Part shown: one piece after another, positions 31,780 through 44,000 of the stretch
How the letters are laid out: every line of letters begins with the position of its first letter
Numbering within the stretch: position 1 is the first letter of the stretch
Assembly (NCBI GenBank): GCA_029204225.1
Contig: CM055102.1
Location: 63,214,000-63,277,999, forward strand
Reading direction: 5' to 3'
Source: Diphasiastrum complanatum
Taxonomy: Eukaryota > Streptophyta > Lycopodiopsida > Lycopodiales > Lycopodiaceae
DNA: 64,000 nucleotides
Notes under the pieces: model-generated
Database searches by the model: none
What the model saw: the letters and a program-made list of their open reading frames with translations, nothing else
Told to the model about the DNA's origin: nothing
Program-made: the position numbers and the translations under genes

Positions 31780-31960
31780 CGTGGAGGTATTTATAAAAAA
31801 AAAATTGCACGTGTGAGAAACTGACGAGAGACATGTGGCATCCATTCAGTGGTCCACGTGTCCACCCGTACAAATCATTATGACTGATTATTGAGGTACA
31901 CGTGGGTGTGTCACACGTGCATGAATCAAATATCACCAAGCATCATTCTGCACGTGACAA
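31780..31960 (-). promoter_or_regulatory. TATA box and G-box cluster upstream of the H3-like exon
   Basis: On the minus strand TATAAATA (31796-31789) lies about 325 bp upstream of the ATG. Just beyond it are several ACGT-core palindromes: GCACGTGTG, CCACGTGTCC, ACACGTGGG, ACACGTGC and GCACGTGAC. Such sites bind bZIP and bHLH factors in plants. The arrangement is conserved in D' (59050-59253). Confidence 0.5.
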
Positions 31961-32049
31961 CTATCATATCAATCATTTTTTGTAAGGCCAAATATTTTGG
32001 ACCAATCATGCAACAACACGTGTCGTTCGTGATTTTTGATTTTTCAGTC

Positions 32050-32380
32050 TATTATCGATTCCAAGCGCACTTTTCAATCTCATTTCTCTTCGTTTGTACC
32101 TGTACGCCTGAAATCGATATTCCTTTCTAGGATATCGCTCTCAAGCGTGCTTTTTCATGTGTCCTTCAAAAAAAATTTGATTCCTGCGTCAAATATCGAT
32201 TTCAAGTGCACCTTTCAACCTTTCTGCTTTCTGTTTGTACATCCACACCTGAGATTGATAGATATCGCTCTCAAGTGCATTTTTTCACCCCCAATTTCTC
32301 TTTCCAATGTATCCGCGGTCAAAACCAATATTAGAAGTCTATTTGACGCGCTTGAGATCGATATTGCACTAAAAAAACTA
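32050..32380. repeat. Degenerate dimeric repeat with ATCGAT/TCAAGCGC words
   Basis: TATCGATT(C/T)CAAG(C/T)GCAC occurs at about 32053 and 32194, and GATATCGCTCTCAAG(C/T)G at 32131 and 32261, so A- and B-type units alternate with a 130-140 bp higher-order period. Related words occur at 31660-31735, 32350-32370 and 2610-2640. It lies upstream of the H3-like exon. Confidence 0.65.
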
Positions 32381-33553
32381 AGAATTTGTGACACTAAATA
32401 AAAAATTCAAAACACGTGGTATATTGTCTACCAAATATGTCTTTGATGATATTCATTCATAAACAAGATGCCAGCAACTGATGGTATTCATTCATAAACA
32501 AGATGTCTAGATAGCGATGGCATAGCCAATCACCTTTGCCAGCGATGCATAAACACATATTAAAAACCATCAAGAGAGCTCATTCCTGGAAAGTGGAGTG
32601 AGAAAGGTATACTAGCTCATCGTTGGTCCATTGGGATATACTTCTTTCATACCAAATTATCTAAAGAGCTACCCTACTATACGTAGGATAGTATGCTCGA
32701 TAGGCAGTGTTGGGCTGCGTTGAGCGCTCTTGTAGAGTGGGTACCTCATGTATCTTGCATGCAGGCATACATAAAGAGAGCAAACTCTCCTCTGGTTAGC
32801 AATAGCTTGTGTGATTGCAATTGGGCAGACGATATATCCTACAGAACAGCGATTGTCAATGTATATTGTCTACCAAATATTTTTTTGATGGTATTCATTC
32901 ATAAACAAGATGCCAGCGACTAATGGTACTCATTAATAAACAAGATGTCTAGCTAGCGATGGCATAGCCAATCACCTTAGCCAGTGATGCATAAAGACAT
33001 ATGAATGGATGCAAGAAAACCATATCTAAGCAGCGATTGCCATATAGCAAACATGGTACCTCATACAAACTCTCTATTAAAAGCAATAACCTATACTGCA
33101 ATGTAGTAGGCAGCAAAAGGGTACTTTCCAAAACTTATGCAATATGATTACTTAATACACGTTCTAATAACAAGAATAAAGAAGTGCTGAATACACATAC
33201 TGTGTGCATAGTAGTACCATCTCCAAACGTAGGAGGGAGGGCGCAAAGAGCTCCAAAATTGCTTTGCTTGAAGAGTAGAAGGAGGAGAGTGCAAGAAAGC
33301 GTGGAAAGAGAGTGCAAGAAAGCATGGGAGGAGAAGATGAAGCACCTCACCACTAATATAGGTGCAATCAAATGAAAGTAAAGTGGCCATTTGTAACCGT
33401 AGGATGAGAGGCCTTGTAACGGTGATCTTGACCTTTGAAAATGCCGTGAATGTAGTTGGAGGTTTAAATTTGCCCACCAAAAAACTTTCTAAGGGTCATA
33501 TACCTTTCAAGGTTTACAATATCAAGTAGAAAAAGTAAAGTAGAGTACCATCC

Positions 33554-33680
<127 letters not shown>

Positions 33681-34038
33681 TGTAAGATGTAACCAACACT
33701 CCCAATTCTAGGAAGGTGTGTATCCCTTGATTTTCTTCTGTTAAAGGCATGGTTCAAATGTTTCTTGTTGGACGAAAAGTTCCCCAAGAAAGCCCAAATG
33801 CCACAGGGAGGGAGCATGTGGTGACATTCTGGAATAGGATATAATCATAAGGTTTGAGAATTTTGATTAGCACTCTATAATATTCTCTCTTTTTTTCTTT
33901 TCATGTGTGTTTAGGGTGGGTGTATGTGTTTGTGTGTGTAAGTATGATGCCATTAGTTTGTGTTTCAAGCTTACTAGTTTATGCTACTCTAATTCATAGT
34001 ATCTTAATTTATGTGTTATTTATTCGTTTATATTTCAT

Positions 34039-34162
<124 letters not shown>

Positions 34163-34509
34163 TCTACTTACCAACTTTGTTTCATGCTATTAGTTTACGG
34201 TTTGTGTTATATATTAGTTTATGTTTCATGCCTTTGTTCTCAAAGATCAATGTTTCATGGTAATTAGCTTTAAGTATTCTGCTAGAGCTATGAGCCAAGC
34301 ATCGAGCCCTCAGTCGCTCTAAAACCCTATCTTGCTGTGAGGAAGACAACTAATCAAGGTAGCTAATGACCTCATCCTCAGTCATAGAGGAAAAGCGGGA
34401 TGACCCGCGACTATGGCTTGACCTCTGGCTTGGGCGCAACGAAAGAAGGAGGAAAAATACTACAGGCAACCAATGAGAGTCTCAAAAATAGTAAAAAGAA
34501 ATCACCATG

Positions 34510-34513
<4 letters not shown>

Positions 34514-34600
<87 letters not shown>
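34514..34600. repeat. (CT)n microsatellite
   Basis: About 43 CT units, the inverted counterpart of the GA tract at 14763-14828. Confidence 0.98.
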
Positions 34601-34602
<2 letters not shown>

Positions 34603-35546
34603 CTAAAATATAGAGTACTGTGAAATGGATGCCAAGACTTTTATGTATACTGACTCATAGCTACAACGTCAATACCAATATATATATTGTCCGTTCATGA
34701 CCATTTCAAGTTAAAACAACAATAATGATCCAACTTAGAGCACAAAATGAGACTCACTGGCCCTACAAGTGACTCATATGTAACGAGGGGGTGTCTCTTC
34801 TATGATGAAACCGAAGAAGACCACGGTGTGTAAGCACTTGGCAGTCATTGAGTTTGATAGTTCGAAGTATTGAAGAGAGAAAATGATTTTGCTACTTTGA
34901 ACTCAATATCTCAAAATGGTTACATGTGGACACTTGTTTGAATCCAAATGACCATGTTATTGAGTTTGAAGTAACCGCCACATTTTTCTGTCTTCGATGT
35001 GTTGAACCATTAGGCTCAAGAACGCCAACAGCCTGCACACCATCAACTTCTTTGGTGGCATCATATCTAGGCGAAATATCCAATCGACATAGACAACTCG
35101 ATTCCAGAGCCAGCTATCCCCCTTTGCATCCTCAATGGATTCGTGCCATCATTAATATTCCAAGAATTCGTTGCATGTCTAAATCTTTTGTCATACTTCA
35201 TTTTCATTTTCCATGGTTTATGGGGACTTTAGGGTGGGTTTCCTGTAGTTGTTTAGGGTTTATGGTTTAGTATTAATTATAGTTGGAAAAGTGATTTATA
35301 TACTGGTATTGTCCTTGTATCTTTGACTCAATATCTATAAAATCTCGGACTATGATACGGGAACCACACACACACACCCTAAACACACACAAAGAGAAAT
35401 AAAAAAAGAGAGAACATTATAGAGTGCTAATCAAAACTCCCGAACTGTACGATTATATCTTATTCCATATTGTCACCACATGCTCCCTCCCTGCGGCATT
35501 TGGGCTTTCTTGGGAACTTATCTTCCAACAAGAAACCTTTTCATGA

Positions 35547-35662
<116 letters not shown>

Positions 35663-36480
35663 GCTCTCTATCTTAAGGCATGATAACGAATATATAACAC
35701 ATGAATTAAGATACTACAAACTAATGAAGCATGAACTAGTAAGCATGAAACATAAACTAAGTTGAGTACACATCATCGACCGAGGAGATTTAGTTGACTC
35801 CTCGTATAGACCAGACACATGTTTCCCTTCCTGTGAGAGTCACTCCGACGAGGGTCCCTCCCCACCCATGGCACTACTGCCAGTGCCTCCTCCCGACACT
35901 CTCGAGAGAGGAGGTGGAGCCGCCTCGGTGTCTCCTGTTGTGGAGGATGTGGCGATGACCCTGATCCGCTTGATGTGGTCATGAGTCCTGCACGTCCGCA
36001 TAGCACATCTTGATGTAATGTATTGGGGGGGGAGAATAGCCAATGCGGGAGGGGGGGGTATCGAGGGGAGAATAGCCAGTGGCGAGGGGGTGGGGGGGAT
36101 CGAGATGGGAGAATAGCCAGCAAGGGCCTGGAGGGGAGTGAGATGAAAACCCCATGGTGAAACGTGACCCCACGGAGTAAAGCCAGGAGGATAGTCGAAC
36201 TCAGTGCCAGTGGGTCCAGAGGTAGGGAAAATGTGAGGAGTAAAATTGGGTATGCCGAAAATCTCAGGTGTGACAGATGCAGGAGTCGCAGTATCATGTG
36301 TCGTACGTGTTGCCTCATGGGTTAGTGTCTCTCGATCACTCACCCTTTAAGGAAGTGAATGCATTTCTTAGTGACTTTTTCATTGGGTCATATCTTTTGC
36401 CATAATAATGGCTTTTAGTAACACTGCCTCTCTCATCTTTTATTGCGATATTCCCCAATGGAAAGGTCACTGAAAAATTT

Positions 36481-37027
36481 CTTTTACCGGATATTAATTT
36501 CCTGGATAGAATTCATTTAGTTGAATTCATAACTATATCTTTGTGACCATTGGGTTATCCGCAGTTTTGGATGGCAAATGTGATGTTAGAAGTGGAATCT
36601 AATACATGGATTACATTGGATTTGTTAGTTGACTAAGCTTGTCCCTAGATTTTATGCATCAGAAGGGTTTCGAAGCTTATCATTAACCAGAAAAGATCAG
36701 AATGTAATACTGAACCACATTAATTCTTCTGCTTAGATCACAAGATCAGATGTGGATTTGTGGTATCCATCTAATAAGCATGCCAGTCATCCGAATAAAT
36801 GGATTTCTCCTGTGTTGGGAACAAAAGATAATACCCTATATGGACTATGGGACATCTAGATGATCAGGAGATCTGTAAAATATCATATACGACGGTTAAG
36901 AGTTTTCTGGAAGGAAGAGCTGATGGTATGAGACATCAGTAATTTCGGAAAGGAAATTCTAGGACTGTAAAGATCTGATTTTCAATGGAATGTTTTAGTA
37001 CCTAGTCATGATACGGGAAAAAAGAAA
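36481..37027. other. Non-coding stretch between F2 and E2
   Basis: AT-rich, no sustained frame and no second copy in the window. It may be an extra part of block E missing from the other copies. Confidence 0.4.
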
Positions 37028-39235
37028 AACCATTGATTAAATGTGGGGTATTTTGGAAAATTTTGAGGTTTAATCTAGATCCCAATATGGTATCTCATTA
37101 TTTACAAAATCAAAGGCCCTCAAAACTATTTTTTGCTTTCTTAACTAATTCTTTACTTCTTAATAATTTCTTGAATATAAGACATCAGACTGATTTATAT
37201 GAATTATTTCTAGCATGAAGTTATTCTTCTGAAAGGCTATTATGTCATATAAATTACTACTTGTGGGAATAGACTTGAAATTCAGATTAATTCTAAGATT
37301 AAAGTGTTTCACTTTCTTAAATCTAGAATGACTCTTTGTGCATAAATGGATTTCGATGAAATGGTAGATTCTGTCACTCGGATGAAAATATTTGAAGGAA
37401 AAGTCATGTGTATAATAGAGTGAATCCTTTTAGTGGAATGCACTTATTAGTGACTTTGCTTGGATTTGGATATTTTCATATATCATATTTCTAGTTAACT
37501 TTTATTGAAATTAATAATTTCTTTAAAAGGAGGGGTGAAGTGATGGAATAAAATTCTATTTGGGAATTTGTAAGTTGCATAGTTTTTGGAAGAGTACCTA
37601 GGGACTGTGTGGACAATCTGGAACTAGAACAGGTTTGATCGTGGAATGATTATCTATAAGTGGTACAGTAAAAGGCCAAAGGTTACTTATTCCATTTTGA
37701 TTGGAATAGGAGTAAGTTTGATCAGAATTTAAGTCTGAGAGTTCTATACTGGATGAACCTAATCTTAGTTTTAGTACTAGGATCAGCGAGGGGTGGATTG
37801 AGTGGAAGAAATTATGTAATTAGAGGTAAGTTGGATTGGAAAACTGTTGAGAGTGAATGTTATTCATCTCAGAGATTTCCGAGATACATTATTTACTCAT
37901 GAGAAATAGAAAATCTTTTGTAGCTGAGTTACAAGATCTCAGTGAGATATCTGAGTAACATATGTGGGTTCTGGAGGAATCTGCCAAATAAGAATGTGTT
38001 TATGTATTGGGTCATAGTGAGATCATTCACTTATGTGCACGATTAATTTTGTATGAATCTATTGTGTATTCCTGGTTAGTAGAGTTATTTGGTGCACTTA
38101 ACCTAGTCGGTGAACATAGACATATGATCAAGTATTCTTTTGACAGATACTTGCAGAGTTAACAAATCTTTGGGTGAAGATTTATGGATTAACTTATGAA
38201 TGATTTGGATATAAATCTAAATGTGGTGTTGTACTGTACAATTAAGATCTACACCTAGACATTTGAGATTTCTGAATCATTGGCAATAACTTGATTAGTT
38301 GATTTTCCCAGAATGAAGTTACTTGGTAAAATGATCAGTGTGATGTGGTTGCACCATAAACTGGTAGTTTTGATTTATATTGCTTGTAAGATGCATGATC
38401 AGTGAATCTTCATCAGTTAAAATTATGTGCATTGGATATACGATATTCTTGGTAGAGTATTCCCTAGTTAAGAAATTGACTTAGATCATTAGTGATTGCA
38501 TCCCAGTGAGCTCAATTAGATAACGAATCATAACGAATCCGAGAATAATAACTAAATTGTATTCAGCAGATCTTTGGATATCTAGATTTAGTTCTAGATA
38601 GTGAAACTAAAGTCTTTGTTGTTGAAGATGTGTGTCATTTTGGTATGCATTCAGTCTTTAATTACAAGTGGTTAATAGAACTTGAATCTTGCACTTCAGT
38701 TCAAGAATCATGTCTGAAGAATATTTCTAAATCCAGTATTTTTTTAGTGGAAAGATTTTGGAATGATTCTTACTTTTCATGAGTTATGCTGGACATATGA
38801 TCCAGTATCCTATAAATGATTAAGTATGGTTTTCGATTTCTAAAAATTATGATTGACGAATCATACGAATCTAAATATTTCTGATTGACGAATCATAAAT
38901 AAATACTTAATTATTGTTAGAGAATTATACAGAATTGTGATGATTCTTAAGTGTGATGATTAAATCTTGATCTTTTAATTGAGTAAGAATTTGAATCAGT
39001 GTTTTGAATCTCTTTACTCTAGTATTTTATTGAGAACCTATGGATCTCACAGACATTCTCACAAGGGAAGTTACTTTACTTGTAGAGAATTTAACTTACC
39101 TAGTGGATGTTATTCTGCTATAATTTATGGTCTGTAGATCCTTGAGTATAGTTTTTTTTTTCTTCTTTTGATTAGATCTCCAGTTACTATAGGGGACAGA
39201 CAAATCTATTAAGATGAACGGGTGCTATTTTCTCC
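37028..39235. repeat. Repeat block E, copy E2
   Basis: Direct to E1, E3 and E4. It lacks the 325-bp tandem duplication of E1/E3 and contains about 130 bp (38231-38365) absent from them but present in E4 (61735-61870). Non-coding. Left end ACCATTGATTAAATGTGGGG is shared with E4. Confidence 0.85.
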
Positions 39236-39760
39236 TCAGGTCCACTAGAAGAACAAGTGGCCATATCAGTATCAATGATAAAATTATGCATTTCAATAGC
39301 CTTTTCATATAGCAAATCAAAGTCTGAACAAAATGGTTAGGAAGTGGAAGGAGCCCCCCATAACCCAAAGCAGCATCATCCTATGGACTAAATAATGCAA
39401 ACAAACCTTTGTTAGCTTATGAATCGGATAAAAGGTAAGAGATTCACTACTATCCCAACCAAGGAATAGTCAGATTTACACCACCAGGATGCAAGAGAGA
39501 GAGAGAGAGATACGAGACTGCACTAAGTTCCTCTTGACAAAGCAAAATTGAAGCTCTTTGAAGCTTTTATTCATAATCCAACAAGATAAAATACAGCTGA
39601 AAAGTAAAATACAATACTAGAAAGCACCATAAAGCATAACGACTTTCAAGACGTCTAGCTGATACCTGCCACCATCCCGCAAAACAAAACTGCTCAAGTT
39701 AGTTTATTGAGAAAGATAGGTGTCGTAGGTGAACGACAGTTGTTATTCATGTCCAAAAGA
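39236..39760 (-). repeat. Inverted copy of 1480-2090 (block A edge and L unit)
   Basis: The complement of the unknown frame start, a short GA tract (39494-39509), and an L unit with TTTATTCATAATCCAACAAG. In the long copy at 1735 the GA/CT tract is much longer. Confidence 0.75.
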
Positions 39761-39778
39761 AGTTATACTACTTAACAA

Positions 39779-39947
39779 CTTTGAATAGCATTTTAAAATC
39801 TAGTCCAGTCTTCCCATGCATATGATGTTTTAGCAGTAGGCCAAGCCGTTATATCAGTGTCCAGCTTTGAATAGCATTTTAAAAACTAGTCCAATCTTCC
39901 CAAGCACATGATGTTTTAGCGATAGGCCAAGCCGTTATATCAGCGTA
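39779..39947. repeat. Tandem duplication, 86-bp unit
   Basis: CTTTGAATAGCATTTTAAAA to GGCCAAGCCGTTATATCAG occurs twice, starting near 39779 and 39865, with several substitutions. Confidence 0.88.
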
Positions 39948-40849
39948 TCAGGATGAGTGTCATACTGATCAGCTTACGGGCAGTTGTTCCATATCAGTTC
40001 ATTCTATGCCTAGAAGAGTATGAAAAGTTTTAATTGTTTATAGTTTTACTTAGCCAAAAGACAAGGGTCTAAAGTGACATTTGACAGAAGATGTCAGAAT
40101 CCGACATCTGTTAACAGAATCATCCCAAAAAATGTCTGACGTGTGTCCAACGTCTATCCGATGTGTGTCCGACACATTTTTATGTTGGATTGCAACGTCC
40201 CTGATTAGGTTGAAAATAAATAAAAAATGCGTAAAAAATAGCGCGCACATTTTTATCGGGCTGTTCTTGGAGAAGCGAAGTTCATGAATTGTTTTTGAAA
40301 CAATATTTTTGAGTTGCATTCAACATTTGGATCAAATAATAGGCTAAGGATGAGGTACTTTTCATTCCTAAATCACTTAATACACATAGATTACTTTTAA
40401 TTCCTATATTTTATTGCATTACTTCATGTGCATTATAAATGACAATACTTTATTGCATTGCTTTATGCAAATCATAAATTTCTTTTAGATTTCTATATAT
40501 AATATTGATTCTTGTTTTGAAATTCGACATTGCGCATGGTTTTAAATTCTTAGTTAGTTATTACGTCAATCCACATCTTGAAATTCGACACTGCAATTTT
40601 TGAAAAAAGAACATTGCACATATAAAAGCAATGGCAATATAGCACGATCATTTGCAGTAATAATATATTCGTAATATCAATCAATGTATTACAAATTGTG
40701 CTTTGATTTCGCATGAGTCTCTAGATCTCTAGATCTAACATGTACATCAACTAAAAATCGCATCAACTAAAACTTATAAACCTATATATAAACTTATCAA
40801 TCTACTCGTCATCGTCATGACGTCCACTCTGCATGAGCACAAGCAAACA
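39948..40849. other. Non-coding stretch with small inverted words
   Basis: At 40085-40175 TGTC(C/T)GAC(A/G)-type words recur (GATGTCAGAATCCGACATC, GTCTGACGTGTGTCC, GTGTGTCCGACAC), able to form small hairpins. Otherwise nothing recognised. Confidence 0.45.
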
Positions 40850-40861
40850 AACCTACATGCA

Positions 40862-40968
40862 TCAAGTGTGATGGGCAAAAGATGCGTCAAAGATGCATTG
40901 TTGAAAATCATTTGTGGAAGTTTGGACGAAAAGAAGAAGGTCAATCATCAAATTTGGAAGACATTGAG
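40862..40968 (+). pseudogene. CACTA transposase-associated zinc-binding exon (B' copy)
   Basis: Reads TCIKCDGQKMRQRCIVEN, HLWKFGRKEE, ending GAG before a GTTTGT donor at 40969. Matches the Transpos_assoc pattern, as in the B copy. Confidence 0.68.
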
Positions 40969-41098
40969 GTTTGTTAACTTTATATGATTGTTTTTTATTA
41001 TAATATTTGTCAATCTATATGCGTCACTTATGGAATTTGCTTAATGTGTAGCCAATAAATCGAATGCCATTCCATGGAGTTGATTCATCCGTGTTAAG

Positions 41099-41455
41099 TT
41101 GCAACAACGTCAAGTTTTGATAGACACGAGAGAACAAAGAACGAAACAAATTCAAGAGGCAAACACAATTGAAAAAAAGAGTAATCAACTTGATTCTAAT
41201 GACGATGATGATGAGGTGCAACACGATGAAGCAATGCACAACATGTTTGAATCTTACTTTGAAACAAATGAGAATGATGCTATCCACGCATCTTCTAATG
41301 AAAATGGAGATCACGGACAATTTGAGATGGATGAAGACAAGATTCTATTGTGCAAGAAGGCAGACACTCCTTTGTATCCTGAGTTATGGACTAGGCTCAT
41401 TACGTTCGCCTTGTCCATTTACATTTACTTTACTTTATGCATAAGTAGGCCTTAG
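41099..41455 (+). pseudogene. CACTA transposase exon 2 (B' copy)
   Basis: Preceded by an acceptor (GTTAAG, ending 41098). Reads QQRQVLIDTREQR, SNDDDDEVQHDEAMHNM and KADTPLYPELW, then leaves the CACTA family for LTR-like sequence. The intron at 40969-41098 is about 130 bp. Confidence 0.68.
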
Positions 41456-41820
41456 GCCCTTTTATTCATTAGTGAAACTTAGACTATATGGTTGGCCTTT
41501 GGACTTATTATTCATTATTAGGCCATTTGGACATAAAGCTGGAGAGTGGGGGCCTTCTTGGAGGGCGCACTATTATCCCTCCCAGTTGTCCCTAGCCACC
41601 AAAAGCTTCCTTTCAAGGCTTCCTCTTAGCTATAAGTAGGGAAACTGTGTCATTTGCTATTCGGCTGATGATATTGATTTGTCTCTTTAGTCTTCTTAAT
41701 CTCTCTCTTTCCTGATTTCTAGAGTTAAGTCTTGCTTATGTGCTACTTTCATAGCTTAAGTCTTGCTTATGTGCTGCTTTCATAGCCTAGCTCTAGATCA
41801 CTTGTGGCTTCATCCGTAAC
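41456..41820 (+). repeat. Probable LTR of the non-autonomous retroelement (B' copy)
   Basis: Contains TATAAGTAGGG, a 32-bp tandem duplication (TTAAGTCTTGCTTATGTGCT at about 41724 and 41757) and ends near CATCCGTAAC just before the primer site (TGTATCAGAGC, 41822-41832). Confidence 0.5.
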
Positions 41821-41821
41821 T

Positions 41822-42538
41822 TGTATCAGAGCACTTTCCTGAGCATAATCTTGGAGATTTTTTTACCTCACCTCCATCGTTGCCCTGCCCTGATCCTCCA
41901 TCGCTACCCCTGCAGCTCCATTGCTGCCCTGTTAGCCCTCCTCCATCATTGCCCCTTGTCCTCCTTGCTGCCTAGCGCTCCCCCTGCTTTGCTTCTTCTC
42001 TTCCTTGCTGCCCATCGCTGCTCCTTCCTTTCTCTCTTTGTCGCCCATCGCTGCCCATGCCTCTACTTTGATCTCCTTGCTGCCCCTGTCTTATTCTATT
42101 TCTTGTCCATCGCTTTCCCTGCCTTTTGACCTGTCACTTTCATCCAAACTTTTACCATTTTGCAACCGTCTTCCGCAATTATTTCGAAGGCTCTCCAGCA
42201 TCCATCCCCATTCAAAAATTCTTCAATTTTGTTTTTGTTTGCCATCTTAATTTGTCATTTGACTCCTGGCTATCCAGCACATTTTTTTTCTCTTTTTAGC
42301 CGTTTCATTTGCTGCTTACTGTCCTTTGTTAGTTGTGATAATAGTGGTTTTAATAGACTAATTTGGGGTGACGACAAGAGTTCGTTCCCTCAAATTTTTG
42401 TCTATTCCTTCCACTATCATTATGGCATATTCACTTACCCGAGTGAGATTGCTCAAGAAAACTTATCTGATCAGTTTTGGTGCATGCATGATAGCCTTTA
42501 TAGCCTCATTCTTCACTTTGATACAATTATGATCGGCT
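41822..42538 (+). pseudogene. Retroelement leader/gag region, low complexity (B' copy)
   Basis: Degraded primer site (TGTATCAGAGC) followed by CATCGCTGCC-type repeats and a stretch reading YPSEIAQENLSDQFWCMHDS. No domain recognised. Confidence 0.4.
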
Positions 42539-43075
42539 TTGCTACTATGTAGTTATAGATTAATTCTTCACAGCCTCATGGTCTTGGAAAAGCTCTTGTC
42601 TTTCCTTCATTTGGGACTCCCCCTCCATTTGGATTTCTATCTTCTTCTGCTAGTCAGCCTGGTGGTAGTAGTCCTTGATACTGATATAGCATGCTATGAT
42701 ACTATTGATGATGTCATTGCATGCTTTGATGGTGCTACCGATGTTGTTGCATGCCATGATATTGTTCCATGCTTTGATACTAATATATTATGTCTTGCTA
42801 CTATTGCTGATGTTGTTGCATGCTTTGATATTGTTGTTGAGTACTTTAATGCTACTCGTGTTCCTGAGCACCATGCTATAGATGTTGTCGCCTATGCTCC
42901 TTATTTCAATATTATTCATGGGTCTACGGTTTCAAATGCTTTGGCTACTCCAGTAGATCTCCATATGGCATACGGTTATACATTTCATGATGGTTATATT
43001 GTATACTCACTAGCTGATTTTGCTAATACCCGTCTAATTGAATATGCGGTCCTTCTAGATGCATATTTAGGCTAG
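42539..43075 (+). pseudogene. ACFD-motif repetitive frame (B' copy)
   Basis: 178 codons, same organisation as 27395-27928. GCATGC cores lie at 42689, 42719, 42749 and 42818, with degenerate ones at 42767 and 42788: a 30-bp unit with shorter intervening units. Confidence 0.45.
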
Positions 43076-43154
43076 AACTTATCAGTTGATGCTTCTATTA
43101 TTATGCCTATGTATGGAATAGATTTTCCATAGATTACCCTAGTGGAGGAATTTA

Positions 43155-43610
43155 TTGATAAACCATCTATTGGATCCTATGCAAATATTCAAAAACGTCT
43201 GTGAATCCTTATGGAACCACGTCATTGGCATAAAAGACAACTCCGCAGCTCGTAAAGATCTACAAGTGGTCGATGTGAAAAGGCCCTATTGGATTCAATA
43301 CACCGAAGGTGGAGATGAGATTGTACTTAGCGTGCCGTGGATTCTTAAAAAAGAGCAACTCTCATATGTTAAACATGTCTCAAAACAAATGAGAACTCCA
43401 ACAGGATATGCACATTCTCTATGCAAGTCATTTACCAAAGATGGTAAATCTAGTGGATTGAAATAGCATGATTGGCATAAGATGTTGCAATTCATACTTC
43501 CACTTTCTATTCGAGGTTTCTTCAATGATGACGTACGAAAAACGCTTTACAATTTGTTGAATGAATTATCATATCTTAGAATTTGGATTCTAAGGATATT
43601 TGTACTTGGA
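43155..43610 (+). pseudogene. CACTA tnp2-like C-terminal fragment (B' copy)
   Basis: Same motif order as 26851-27315 (INHLLDPMQIFKNV, KKEQLSYVKHVSKQ, SGLK-stop-HDWHKMLQ, IRGFFNDDVR, LNELSYLRIW). One TAG interrupts the frame after SGLK (43464-43466). Confidence 0.72.
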
Positions 43611-44000
43611 AGCTTATGAATTATCTGTCAGAATTGTGGATGATTTCATAATGTAATTATAATTATTTTATTATTTTTTAGTTTTAATCTCTTGAGTTAG
43701 GTAATGTTTCACCCCGTGTTTCATGTAAGTGCTTTACATGAAGGTGATGTTACTAACTTGTGGCGAATGTAACCCAGATGAAATTTTTTTCGCTTAGTGT
43801 ACTTTTCAAACCTGGGTTGTACTCTAGTGCAAAGATTGTCACTTGGAAAACAGGATTATTTTTGAGTACTTGTTTGATGTGAAAGTCAGACTAGGGATAA
43901 TGATTTTCTAGGCTGTTATTAAAAGTTAAAAAAAACTATTGCTATATTTCTTTCATGTTTGAGAGCTTCTGTGGATAGAAGTAGTTTAAGGAGGGAAGAA

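Larger units (their letters stand above)
30447..32400. repeat. Duplicated block D (inverted copy D' at 58623-60150)
   Basis: The copies are inverted and not fully collinear: D' carries the complement of 30611-30447 followed by the complement of about 32252-30890. D is followed directly by F2, and D' by a piece of F. Confidence 0.8.

Noticed and set aside
32693-32923. Frame reading CDCNWADDISYRTA as a copia RNase H remnant
   Set aside because: One short motif resemblance (DWAGD-like) without neighbouring RNase H motifs in either F copy.
40085-40175. Short GACATC/GATGTC and GTGTCCGACAC words as a CRISPR-like or satellite array
   Set aside because: Words are few, irregularly spaced and not separated by unique spacers of constant size; plant context also argues against it.
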